This document shows positions 41,905 through 50,077 of a DNA stretch of 64,000 nt, piece after piece. The stretch comes from Flavobacterium psychrolimnae (GTDB lineage: Bacteria > Bacteroidota > Bacteroidia > Flavobacteriales > Flavobacteriaceae): NCBI RefSeq assembly GCF_003312425.1, contig NZ_QNUX01000013.1, forward strand, positions 1 to 64,000, written 5' to 3'. The position numbers and the translations under genes are program-made. The first letter of the stretch is position 1. Each line of letters begins with the position of its first letter. Below the pieces are notes generated by a model. That model was given only the letters and a program-made list of their open reading frames with translations, was not told the DNA's origin and did not search any database.

Positions 41905-43502
41905 AAAAATACATTTTTATAGTCATACTGCTGCTTTCCTTCAAAGCAACAGTAGCACAAAATTCGTTTTCTTATGATGTGCAACTTACCCCCATTGCTA
42001 TAGCTAATCTACCTGGATTACATTCTTATGTTTTTGCACAACATAATGGTAAATGGCTTGTAATTGGAGGACGAAAAGATGGCATTCATGCCAGACAACC
42101 TTTCAATGCATTTGCTCAAACACAAAACAATACCGATATTTATGTGATTGATGTAAATACAAAACAATTGTGGTCAGCTTCTTTAAATTCACTAACAGCT
42201 GGAATTGCAGAACAATTACAGTCTACCAATATGAATTTTCACCAAGATGGAAATACATTGTATATTATTGGTGGTTATGCTTTTTCAGCAACTGCAAATG
42301 ATCATATTACATTTGACAAACTAACTTCAGTCGATGTTCCTAACCTAATTACAGCAGTAATTGCAGGAACTCCAATTACACCCTATTTTAAACAAATTTC
42401 TGATCCGATTTTTCAGAATACTGGTGGACAATTAGGTAAAATCGGCACTGATTTTTATTTAGTAGGTGGACAGGTTTTTACAGGTAGATATAACCCAAAT
42501 AATGGAGGTTCTTTTGTACAATCCTATTTAAGTCAAATTCAAAAATTTACCATTGACAATTCTGGAAAACAATTAAGTTATGATAATTATTCATCGGTTA
42601 CTGATGCTGTTAACTTGCATCGAAGAGATTATAACTTAGTTCCTCAAGTCTTTCCAAACGGAGAAGAAGGCTACACTATTTCTTCAGGGGTTTTTCAAAT
42701 CAATGCTGATTTACCTTTTCTCTATCCTGTAGACATTAAAAGTAGCGGCTATTTTCCACAAACACAATTTAACCAATATTTAAGCAACTATCACTCCGGA
42801 AAAGTAGGTTTATACGACCAAACAGAAAACCAAATGCATACTGTTTTTTTTGGAGGAATTAGCCAATATTATTATAATGGAACAACTTTAATCCAAGATA
42901 ATAATGTCCCATTTGTAAAAACAATCAGTAGAGTTACCCGACTTGCAGATGGTACTTTAACAGAACACAATCTACCGATAGAAATGCCTAATCTTAAAGG
43001 TGCAGGCGCAGAATTTATTCCAAACACCAATCTACCACATTATGAAAATGAGGTAATTAAGTTGAGTGAAATATCGGATGATGAATTTGTAATTGGTCAT
43101 ATCTATGGGGGAATTCAAAGTCCGACTATTAGCGCTTTTACGGATAATGAAACTACTGTTACTTCTGCTGACCCCACTATTTATGAAGTTAAGCTAATTA
43201 AGAATACGAACTTGAGCGTAGTTACAATCGACGGAAAAAACCCCTTTACTTTTACTGTTTCACCAAATCCTACCGCTAATAAAATCGTTAAAATTCAATT
43301 TAATCTACCTTACCTAGCCACTTTAGATTATTTCATTTCATCGCTAGACGGAAAAATATTGGATGACGGTGAAATTGAAGGAGTAAAAATTGGGAATAAT
43401 ACCATGAACTTTAGTTTAGAAAATGCAAATACGCAAATGGTACTACTTACATTTATTTTCGATCACAAATTTTATGTTTCACAAAAAGTACTAGTAAATT
43501 AA
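41901..43502 (+). CDS. Secreted Kelch-like protein with T9SS sorting domain
   Basis: The 533-residue protein has a signal peptide (1-19, TVAQ). Repeated beta segments of Kelch type follow (KWLVIGGRKDGIHAR, TLYIIGGYAFS, DFYLVGGQVFTGRY, DEFVIGHIYGG). A C-terminal type A T9SS sorting domain (about 445-533, beginning FTVSPNPTANKIVKIQF) directs it to the cell surface. The binding partner is unknown. It sits between two proteins with CxxCH motifs, so it may be part of a surface electron-transfer or metal system; this is inference. Confidence 0.8.
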   Translation: MKKYIFIVILLLSFKATVAQNSFSYDVQLTPIAIANLPGLHSYVFAQHNGKWLVIGGRKDGIHARQPFNAFAQTQNNTDIYVIDVNTKQLWSASLNSLTAGIAEQLQSTNMNFHQDGNTLYIIGGYAFSATANDHITFDKLTSVDVPNLITAVIAGTPITPYFKQISDPIFQNTGGQLGKIGTDFYLVGGQVFTGRYNPNNGGSFVQSYLSQIQKFTIDNSGKQLSYDNYSSVTDAVNLHRRDYNLVPQVFPNGEEGYTISSGVFQINADLPFLYPVDIKSSGYFPQTQFNQYLSNYHSGKVGLYDQTENQMHTVFFGGISQYYYNGTTLIQDNNVPFVKTISRVTRLADGTLTEHNLPIEMPNLKGAGAEFIPNTNLPHYENEVIKLSEISDDEFVIGHIYGGIQSPTISAFTDNETTVTSADPTIYEVKLIKNTNLSVVTIDGKNPFTFTVSPNPTANKIVKIQFNLPYLATLDYFISSLDGKILDDGEIEGVKIGNNTMNFSLENANTQMVLLTFIFDHKFYVSQKVLVN

Positions 43503-43528
43503 TTCCTCTTTAATATAAAAACACAAAA

Positions 43529-43951
43529 ATGAAAAATTTCAAATATATAATAGCATTATTTACACTTATAGGTTTTACCTCTTGTTCAAATGATAATGAA
43601 ACGTACGCTACTAATGGAGAAACAATTTTTAGAACAGGAGTAAATATACATGGTGCTGTTTTACAAGATATTTCGCAATCTGAAATAAAAAAAGTACATG
43701 GATGTGCAAATTGTCATGGAGATAACGGTAAAGGTAAATTTAGAGGTGGCGGAGACAAACAAACAGGCTCAATTACCTACTATGACTTGACAAACACTTC
43801 CATTTATACTCCCGTTTATAATGATGATTTGATTAAACGCTTTATTGATAGCGAAACCAAGAGCGATGATACTCATGCAAATACTGGCGTGGTGTATGTA
43901 ATGAAAGAAACAGATAAAATCGACTTAATCAATTTTCTTAAGACTTTATAA
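43529..43951 (+). CDS. Monohaem cytochrome c lipoprotein
   Basis: The 140-residue protein has a lipobox (GFTSC, Cys19) and a single c-type haem motif GCANCHGDNGKGKFRGGG (about residues 58-75). A C-terminal segment with VYVMKETDKIDLINFL could supply a Met ligand. It lies 26 bp after the Kelch-like gene and would carry electrons on the periplasmic or surface side. Confidence 0.85.
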   Translation: MKNFKYIIALFTLIGFTSCSNDNETYATNGETIFRTGVNIHGAVLQDISQSEIKKVHGCANCHGDNGKGKFRGGGDKQTGSITYYDLTNTSIYTPVYNDDLIKRFIDSETKSDDTHANTGVVYVMKETDKIDLINFLKTL

Positions 43952-44131
43952 AAAACTATCAAGCATCTTTAAATATTATTTTTCCATCTAATCATGGCAC
44001 AGTTAATTCTTTTAAAAGCAAAAAAGGGAAAGAAAGTTCTCTTCCTCTCCTAATTATTTTACAATAGGTTTGCTGCTAATCAAAAGTGATTAAAATTAAT
44101 ATTTACTTAAGACTCTTTTTTAAATTCTTTA

Positions 44132-44176
44132 AGTGACTATTGTTACATTTAAAAAAGAGTTCTTTTAATAAATTTA
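44132..44176 (+). promoter_or_regulatory. Crp-type site and -7 element for the DUF2202 gene
   Basis: Dyad AGTGACTATTGTTACA at 44132-44147 and -7 element TAAATTTA at 44169-44176, at 29.5 bp. Confidence 0.75.
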
Positions 44177-44203
44177 CTTCATATTAATTCAAAAAATATA
44201 ATT

Positions 44204-44812
44204 ATGAAAATGAAAATATTTGTTGCTTTTATAACAGGATTACTGTTTAGCAACTGTACGAATGACAATGTTAACACCGATACTGAAGTTACATTGACAC
44301 AAAATGAAATATACGATCTTAAATTTTTAAGAGAGGAAGAAAAACTAGCTCGTGATGTTTATATTTATTCCTACAATAAATACAAATTGGCTATTTTTAA
44401 CAGCATTTCTCAAAGTGAACAAACACACATGAATAGTGTTTTATCATTATTAAATAAATATAGAATTCCAGATCCTTCCTCTGTTCAAATGGGCATTTTT
44501 GTAAATCAGGATTTGCAAGTGTTATATAATAATTTAATTTCACAATCTAATATTTCATTGATTGAAGCATTAAAAGTTGGTGCAACTATTGAAGATTTAG
44601 ATATAAATGATATTGATGACTTTATAATAAATACTTCAAAATCAGATTTATTAACTGTATATAATAATCTAACCTGTGGCTCAAAAAATCACATTCGTTC
44701 TTTTACAACTGAACTGAGCAATAATGAGGTAAGCTATGAACCACAATTTATTTCTTTAGAAGAATATAATAGTATCATAAATACTCCAAGTGGTGGCTGC
44801 GGAAATAATTAA
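44204..44812 (+). CDS. DUF2202 ferritin-like lipoprotein
   Basis: The 202-residue protein has a lipobox-like start (FSNC). A DUF2202 ferritin-like domain follows, with DLKFLREEEKLARDVYIY (about 39-56) and SEQTHMNSVLSLL (about 72-84), then NHIRSFTTEL near 167. The Glu and His residues suggest a di-iron or other metal site. It starts from a Crp-type promoter, and the WQPP and Cys-rich small proteins downstream probably belong to the same unit. Confidence 0.82.
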   Translation: MKMKIFVAFITGLLFSNCTNDNVNTDTEVTLTQNEIYDLKFLREEEKLARDVYIYSYNKYKLAIFNSISQSEQTHMNSVLSLLNKYRIPDPSSVQMGIFVNQDLQVLYNNLISQSNISLIEALKVGATIEDLDINDIDDFIINTSKSDLLTVYNNLTCGSKNHIRSFTTELSNNEVSYEPQFISLEEYNSIINTPSGGCGNN

Positions 44813-44912
44813 TCAGAATAGAAAAGCTGCTTAAACCCGAAGACAAGCCGATATAAATTTTAAATCATTTCAAAAAATAGTACAAAAAAATATTTTATAA
44901 CTTTTTATAACG

Positions 44913-45278
44913 ATGAAATTTTTGATAACTACATTGTGCTTTTATATCATAATGCTGACAGTGTTGCCAACTGTTAAACTTGTGAAAATGTATTATGCTC
45001 TAAAATCTGAATCGGCTTGTCAAAAGAATAATGCTGAAAATAACAGTATGCCATATGGCTGTCAAAAAGAGAGATGTATTTTAAATTTTAACATAGGGCA
45101 ATTCATAATCAATCAAATAGAATTTATATTTAAAAAAAACTATAATTTTGAGGTTGTAAGTGAACAAAAATTATTTTTCGAAAAAGAACTAATTTCAAAT
45201 TACATTAATACTATTTGGCAGCCTCCGGAGATTAACTCTTACTTACAAAAAATAAAATTTTACAAATTCAATAAATAA
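44913..45278 (+). CDS. Small exported Cys protein, WQPP-tail family (paralogue)
   Basis: The 121-residue protein has a signal peptide (about 1-18), Cys at SACQKNN, YGCQKERC, and the tail NTIWQPPEINSY. It is homologous to the protein at 41125. Both are found in clusters with predicted metal or haem proteins, which supports a shared metal-related role. I know no experimental function. Confidence 0.72.
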   Translation: MKFLITTLCFYIIMLTVLPTVKLVKMYYALKSESACQKNNAENNSMPYGCQKERCILNFNIGQFIINQIEFIFKKNYNFEVVSEQKLFFEKELISNYINTIWQPPEINSYLQKIKFYKFNK

Positions 45279-45289
45279 AACATAATAAA

Positions 45290-45505
45290 ATGAAAAAAAT
45301 AGTTTCATCATTAGTAATAGCAACAGTATTATTTACAATGAATATAAATGCTCAAGAGCAAGAACCTAAACAAAAGAAAAAAGTAAGAACAGAAAAATCA
45401 TGTTCTACTGAAGAAAAGAAGTCTTGTGGTAGTGATACAAAAGAGCAAGGTAAAGGTAAAAAAGATGGATGTTGTTCATCTAAAAAAGCCGAAAAAAAAT
45501 CATAA
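45290..45505 (+). CDS. Small exported Lys/Cys-rich protein
   Basis: The 71-residue protein has a signal peptide (1-21, NINAQ). The mature part is mostly Lys, Glu and Ser with five Cys in SCSTEEKKSCG and DGCCSSKK. There is no folded domain; it looks like a disordered metal-sequestering or thiol-buffer peptide. It lies 11 bp after the WQPP protein and is followed by a terminator. Confidence 0.7.
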   Translation: MKKIVSSLVIATVLFTMNINAQEQEPKQKKKVRTEKSCSTEEKKSCGSDTKEQGKGKKDGCCSSKKAEKKS

Positions 45506-45524
45506 ATTCTAGTTTTAATTTGTT

Positions 45525-45555
45525 AAAAAGTGTTTGAGAAATCAAGCACTTTTTT
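45525..45555 (+). terminator. Terminator after the Lys/Cys-rich protein
   Basis: AAAAAGTGTTTGA pairs with TCAAGCACTTTTT around a GAAA-type loop, with one wobble pair. The A tract and T tract allow use from both strands. Confidence 0.85.
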
Positions 45556-45680
45556 ATTTGACACCATTTCAATAAAACACTTATTTATATTAATACATCA
45601 AGATTAATAACTATTTAAGTAAAAATGAAATAGGATAATTTCTCTTATATATGTCATTTTTTACAATTTTTTTTTTCTTG

Positions 45681-45725
45681 TGTGACATAAGTTACACAAA
45701 TTATCTTTTTTAAAAGTGAATTTTA
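45681..45725 (+). promoter_or_regulatory. Crp-type site and -7 element for the YeeE-TsdA operon
   Basis: Dyad TGTGACATAAGTTACA at 45681-45696 and a weaker -7 element GAATTTTA at 45718-45725, at 29.5 bp. Confidence 0.72.
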
Positions 45726-45743
45726 CAAGAATAAAAAAAACAT

Positions 45744-46313
45744 ATGGAAATTTTAGAATTAATCAGAGAACCTTGGCCTTGGTACATTGCAGGCCCATTA
45801 GTTGGACTCACAGTTCCGGCTTTGTTAATCATTGGAAACAAAGCATTTGGTATTAGTGCATCATTGCGTCATACTTGCGCCATGTGCTTACCGGCAAACA
45901 TTAAGTTTTTTAAATACGATTGGAAAAAAGAAATCTGGAATATGTTTTTCGTTTTCGGTATTTTATTGGGTGGTGTAATTGCATATAGCTTTTTGTCAAA
46001 TCCTAATCCGATTATCATTGATGGAAATCTACAAACCGAATTGGCAGGCTACGGCATAACTGAAATTTACGGAATGTTGCCAGAACAATTATTCTCTTGG
46101 GAAAGTTTGTTTACACTCAAAGGATTTTTTATGATGGTCGTTGGTGGCTTTTTCATTGGTTTTGGTTCTCGTTATGCGGGAGGTTGTACTAGTGGTCATG
46201 CGATTTCCGGTTTGTCTAATTTACAATTGCCGTCACTGATTGCAACATGTTGCTTCTTCATAGGTGGATTGATTATGGCAAACATTATTTTACCATTTAT
46301 TCTTTCACTTTAA
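45744..46313 (+). CDS. YeeE/YedE-family sulfur transport protein, first half
   Basis: The 189-residue membrane protein has five or so helices. A RHTCAMCLP segment (about 44-52) and the signature GGCTSGHAISGLS (about 148-160) carry the Cys that guide thiosulfate or sulfane sulfur through YeeE/SoxT-type channels. It lies 10 bp before its partner at 46324, as in split YeeE/YedE pairs. Confidence 0.88.
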   Translation: MEILELIREPWPWYIAGPLVGLTVPALLIIGNKAFGISASLRHTCAMCLPANIKFFKYDWKKEIWNMFFVFGILLGGVIAYSFLSNPNPIIIDGNLQTELAGYGITEIYGMLPEQLFSWESLFTLKGFFMMVVGGFFIGFGSRYAGGCTSGHAISGLSNLQLPSLIATCCFFIGGLIMANIILPFILSL

Positions 46314-46323
46314 ATTACGAATT

Positions 46324-46821
46324 ATGAACATTAAAGATCAAAATACAGATTTCGAAACGCGTTCCTTGGATACGGTTTGTATCAACGAGAGTCAATTGGA
46401 ACATAAATGGTACCACAATTTAAAATACTTAGTCATTGGTATTTTATTCGGTATTGTTTTCATAAAAGCAGAAATTATCAGTTGGTATCGCATTCAGGAA
46501 ATGTTTCGTTTTCAATCTTTCCACATGTACGGAGTAATTGGAAGCGCCGTTGTTGTGGGAATAATTTCCGTTTTCCTGATAAAAAAATTCAATATTAAAA
46601 CCATTTATGGAGAAAAAATTGAGTTCCACGACAAAACCTTTAACAAAGGTCAGATTTATGGTGGACTCATCTTTGGATTGGGCTGGGCAGTAACCGGAGC
46701 TTGTCCTGGACCGTTGTTTGCACAAATTGGAACGGGTGCAACCGTGATGATTGTAACCCTATTTTTTGCAATAGTAGGAACTTGGGTTTATGGATATTTT
46801 AGAGATAAACTGCCTCATTAA
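46324..46821 (+). CDS. YeeE/YedE-family (DUF6691-type) partner protein
   Basis: The 165-residue membrane protein has about four helices and the matching signature TGACPGPLFAQIGTG (about 121-135). Together with the upstream gene it would form the complete channel for thiosulfate or other sulfur compounds. The ends of YeeE-type halves are known to carry such Cys motifs (GGC and GAC here). The dihaem cytochrome follows after 7 bp. Confidence 0.87.
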   Translation: MNIKDQNTDFETRSLDTVCINESQLEHKWYHNLKYLVIGILFGIVFIKAEIISWYRIQEMFRFQSFHMYGVIGSAVVVGIISVFLIKKFNIKTIYGEKIEFHDKTFNKGQIYGGLIFGLGWAVTGACPGPLFAQIGTGATVMIVTLFFAIVGTWVYGYFRDKLPH

Positions 46822-46828
46822 TACATTT

Positions 46829-47926
46829 ATGATTCCAGAAAAACAAAATATCGTCCAATTTAAATCGCTTGTAAAAAGACTGATTTATCTCTTTATGACT
46901 ATTATTTTCTTAGTCATGGGGTTGTTCTTGCTAGTGTTTTTCAATTCATCCATCACTTATTGGTTTCAAAATAGTGATTCAAACCTCGATTCTCTTTATA
47001 TCGATGCTAAGAAAAAAGTGATGGTGCAAAATGAAACGGCAAAATTCTGGAAGCCAGCTGATATCAATTTGATTACAGATGCCACTTTAAAACAAGAAGT
47101 AGAATATGGCAAAGATTTAATTGCGCATACGGCAAAATATTTGGGTCCAAATGGCAGTGTGAAACAAATCACCAACGGGATGAATTGCAACAATTGCCAT
47201 CTGGATGCCGGCACAAAACCTTGGGGAAACAATTATGGTTCCGTTTATTCGATGTATCCAAAAATGAGAGCCAGAAGCGGGCAAGTGGAAAACTTATACA
47301 AAAGAGTTAACGATTGTATGGAAAGAAGCTTAAACGGTCAGCCTCTCAAAGAAGACGATAAAGAAATGAAAGCCATGATTGCATATATTGAATACATTGG
47401 CAGCAATGTTCCCAAAGGAAAAGAAGCAAATGCGGCTGGAATCTATGATTTGGAATATTTAGATCGCGCTGCTGATCCTGTAAAAGGCAAAGCATTATAT
47501 AATGCCAAATGTGCCAGTTGCCATCAAATAAATGGTGAAGGGATTCTGGCAGCGGATAAAAAAGAATACACCTACCCGCCACTTTGGGGCAAAAACTCCT
47601 ACAATAGCGGTGCGGGATTGTTTAGAATTAGTCGGTTCGCAGGGTACATAAAATACAATATGCCGCTGGGTGTAACGTACGAAAACCCTCAATTATCAGA
47701 TGAAGAATCCTGGGATATTGCGGCATATGTGGAAAGTCTGGACAGACCATCGAAAGATTTAAGTCAGGATTGGCCCAATATTTCCAAAAAACCAGTAGAT
47801 CATCCATTTGGGCCTTATTCCGATAAATACACCGAAACACAACATAAATATGGGCCATTTAAACCCATAAAAATGGAAAAAAAGAAAATGGAAGAAGCTG
47901 AGGGAAAATTGAAATCTAAGACATAA
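46829..47926 (+). CDS. TsdA-like dihaem cytochrome c (thiosulfate dehydrogenase)
   Basis: The 365-residue protein has a membrane anchor (about 18-40) and two cytochrome c domains, with haem sites C120-x-x-C123-H124 (MNCNNCHLDAG) and C228-x-x-C231-H232 (KCASCHQINGEG). RVNDCMERSLNGQPL (about 159-173) between them is typical of TsdA and puts a Cys (C163) in the right area for an axial ligand. TsdA couples two thiosulfate to tetrathionate or the reverse. The ATG at 46829 is preferred to 46790, which overlaps the upstream gene. A Sox cytochrome of a different type cannot be excluded. Confidence 0.82.
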   Translation: MIPEKQNIVQFKSLVKRLIYLFMTIIFLVMGLFLLVFFNSSITYWFQNSDSNLDSLYIDAKKKVMVQNETAKFWKPADINLITDATLKQEVEYGKDLIAHTAKYLGPNGSVKQITNGMNCNNCHLDAGTKPWGNNYGSVYSMYPKMRARSGQVENLYKRVNDCMERSLNGQPLKEDDKEMKAMIAYIEYIGSNVPKGKEANAAGIYDLEYLDRAADPVKGKALYNAKCASCHQINGEGILAADKKEYTYPPLWGKNSYNSGAGLFRISRFAGYIKYNMPLGVTYENPQLSDEESWDIAAYVESLDRPSKDLSQDWPNISKKPVDHPFGPYSDKYTETQHKYGPFKPIKMEKKKMEEAEGKLKSKT

Positions 47927-47931
47927 AACAA

Positions 47932-48357
47932 ATGAAAAATTTAAAACTAACAGCTCTCATTCTTCTTGGATTATTTACAGTTAGTGCCTTTGCCCAAAAA
48001 AGGCCGAACAATCATAAAATAGTTTTTCAGTTTACAAATGCTATCGATACTTTACAACAAAAAGCATTTGCTAACCAACTGAAAAATTTAACGGACCATT
48101 GGCCTAAAGCAAAATATGAAGTAGTGGTTTACAACATGGGATTAGAATTTGTTATGGCTACAAAATCAAAGCATATAGCAGCAATTAAAGCACTTTATGC
48201 AAAAGGAGTCCGTTTTGTAGTTTGCGAAAACACTATGAAAAATCGAAAAATAACCAAAGAGCAATTAATCCCAGAAGTAGAATATGTACCCGCCGGAATT
48301 GCCGAAATTGTTGAAAAACAGGAACAAGGTTGGAGTTATATCATAGGAGGATTTTAA
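47932..48357 (+). CDS. Exported DsrE-family protein
   Basis: The 141-residue protein has a signal peptide (1-21, SAFAQ) and a DsrE/DsrF-like domain (about 27-138). A Cys in RFVVCENTMKNR (about residue 100) occupies the position of the sulfur-binding Cys of the family. It begins 6 bp after the TsdA-like gene. It could bind sulfur from thiosulfate or persulfide in the periplasm and hand it on. Confidence 0.83.
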   Translation: MKNLKLTALILLGLFTVSAFAQKRPNNHKIVFQFTNAIDTLQQKAFANQLKNLTDHWPKAKYEVVVYNMGLEFVMATKSKHIAAIKALYAKGVRFVVCENTMKNRKITKEQLIPEVEYVPAGIAEIVEKQEQGWSYIIGGF

Positions 48358-48390
48358 TTAATTCCCATTATACATCTACAAATTCAATTT

Positions 48391-48479
48391 CGCTTAGCAG
48401 TTGTCAGGTATATCAGCGTATTCAAAGTTTATCTTTTATTTTAAATGTGTATACTAATTTACATGACAACTGCTACGCG
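48391..48479. repeat. Inverted repeat TAGCAGTTGTCA / TGACAACTGCTA
   Basis: Perfect 12-bp arms at 48395-48406 and 48464-48475, extended by CGC/GCG with one mismatch. The 57-nt interior is AT-rich. It occupies a 408-bp gene-free stretch (48358-48765) that holds no other gene. The structure recalls the cassette junctions of 1191-6150 but lacks their AACAGC/GACGTT edges. Confidence 0.6.
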
Positions 48480-48657
48480 ACATTTTCTCATTTCCAGTAA
48501 ATTACAGAGAGTTCAATAGGCTTTTTTTTCAAGAGTGTCCGGAAAATATATAGGGAAATTGCGTCAAAATTACTAAATCGATTGCGTAAATAGTAAAAGA
48601 AAATAAGCACTATAATGGATGGATTCAATTGGTAATCATAATAGTATAAATCAGCAT

Positions 48658-48690
48658 AAGGCGCTGTTAGTTTAAGTTTTAAGCGTCCTT
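48658..48690. repeat. Hairpin AAGGCGCT / AGCGTCCTT
   Basis: An eight-pair stem with one bulged T and a 16-nt AT-rich loop. No T run follows, so it is not a typical terminator. It lies about 75 bp before the FadL gene. Confidence 0.45.
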
Positions 48691-48765
48691 TAACTTTAAA
48701 CCAATAAAGTATATAAAATATAAAAAAACAAACCTATTAACCACCCCAAACAAACCAAAAAAACA

Positions 48766-50046
48766 ATGAAAAACAGACTAACCATCATTTCGCTTTTATT
48801 TATTACAAACCTTTTTGCACAATCCGGACATTTGATGCAGGGAGTTGGAGCCGTGAATATGTCTATGGGCGGTGCTTCAACAGCCCAACCAATTGATATT
48901 AGCGGTGCTTTAAAATGGAATCCCGCAGCAATATCCGTATTTGAAGGCAGCACTATTTCCTTAAATGTAGGTTTATTTATGGCGAATCCGGAGCTTTCGT
49001 CGACTATACCTACACCTAATGGACCTATGAGCGGTACCTCTACGGATGTAAAAAGCAATTCAATCATGCCTTCCTTTGGTTTTGTGTATGGAAAAAAAGA
49101 TAGTAAACATACCTTTGGTGCATTTGCATTTGGAGTAAGTGGTTTCGGTGTTGATTTTCCTGAAAGCACGACAAACCCGTTAAATATGCCTCAATCTATG
49201 GGCGGTTTTGGAAATTTAACTTCCAATTATATGATGCTTCAAACTGGTTTAAGTTACGCTTATAAACTGTCTAAATCGGTTTCCATTGGCGTAAGTCCAA
49301 ACTTCAATATTGCTACATTAGAATTAAAACCAAATCCTACCTCTAGTCCGACAATGGCTGGTTATCCAACAACTAATAATGCTATGGCAACAGGATTTGG
49401 AGGACAAATCGGTATTTTTTACCAAAATGAAGAAGGTTTTAAATTAGGAGCAAGTTACAAAACAGAACAACAGTTCTCTAATTTTGAATTTGAAAATACC
49501 TATTTAGACAATTCCAGTTCAGAAAACTCTTTTAAAATGAATTTCCCCGCAGTTTATTCATTAGGAGTTGGATATTCAAACAGTAAAGTAGATTTAGCAT
49601 TTGATTTCAGACAAGTAGAATACTCAAAAACAGAAGGTTTTGAAGACTATGGATGGTCTGCAACAGGTGCTGTAAAAGGATTTGGTTGGAAAGACATGCA
49701 AGTTTTATCTTTAGGAGCACAATATAAAGGAATCAAAAAATTACCTTTAAGAGTAGGTTATACCTACAATACCAATCCTATTAAACCGGAATTAGCATTT
49801 TTCTCAACTTCTGCGACCGCAGTAATTCAAAATGCCTATCAATTTGGTTTCGGGTATGAATTTTCTGAAAAATTAATCTTAAATGCGGTATATCACAATG
49901 CCAAAAGTGACGGCAGTACCGAAGGCCCTATTTACAACCCAATGTTAGCTGGGCAAACTGATTCGTTAGGCACAGTTCCTAACAGTAAAGTTTCTTATAA
50001 GATGGACACAAGTATGCTAATGTTAGGCATTTCATACAAAATATAG
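48766..50046 (+). CDS. OmpP1/FadL/TodX-type outer membrane channel
   Basis: The 426-residue beta barrel has a signal peptide (1-19, LFAQ) and the FadL hatch segment GAVNMSMGGASTAQPIDISGALKWNPAAI (about 27-55), with a terminal Phe-poor strand MLMLGISYKI. Members import hydrophobic molecules. In this place, 31 bp before a SoxB-like gene, it may take up a hydrophobic sulfur compound such as polysulfide or sulfur, which is inferred. Confidence 0.85.
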   Translation: MKNRLTIISLLFITNLFAQSGHLMQGVGAVNMSMGGASTAQPIDISGALKWNPAAISVFEGSTISLNVGLFMANPELSSTIPTPNGPMSGTSTDVKSNSIMPSFGFVYGKKDSKHTFGAFAFGVSGFGVDFPESTTNPLNMPQSMGGFGNLTSNYMMLQTGLSYAYKLSKSVSIGVSPNFNIATLELKPNPTSSPTMAGYPTTNNAMATGFGGQIGIFYQNEEGFKLGASYKTEQQFSNFEFENTYLDNSSSENSFKMNFPAVYSLGVGYSNSKVDLAFDFRQVEYSKTEGFEDYGWSATGAVKGFGWKDMQVLSLGAQYKGIKKLPLRVGYTYNTNPIKPELAFFSTSATAVIQNAYQFGFGYEFSEKLILNAVYHNAKSDGSTEGPIYNPMLAGQTDSLGTVPNSKVSYKMDTSMLMLGISYKI

Positions 50047-50077
50047 TTTTAAATAATAATCATTTTAAACACCTAAA

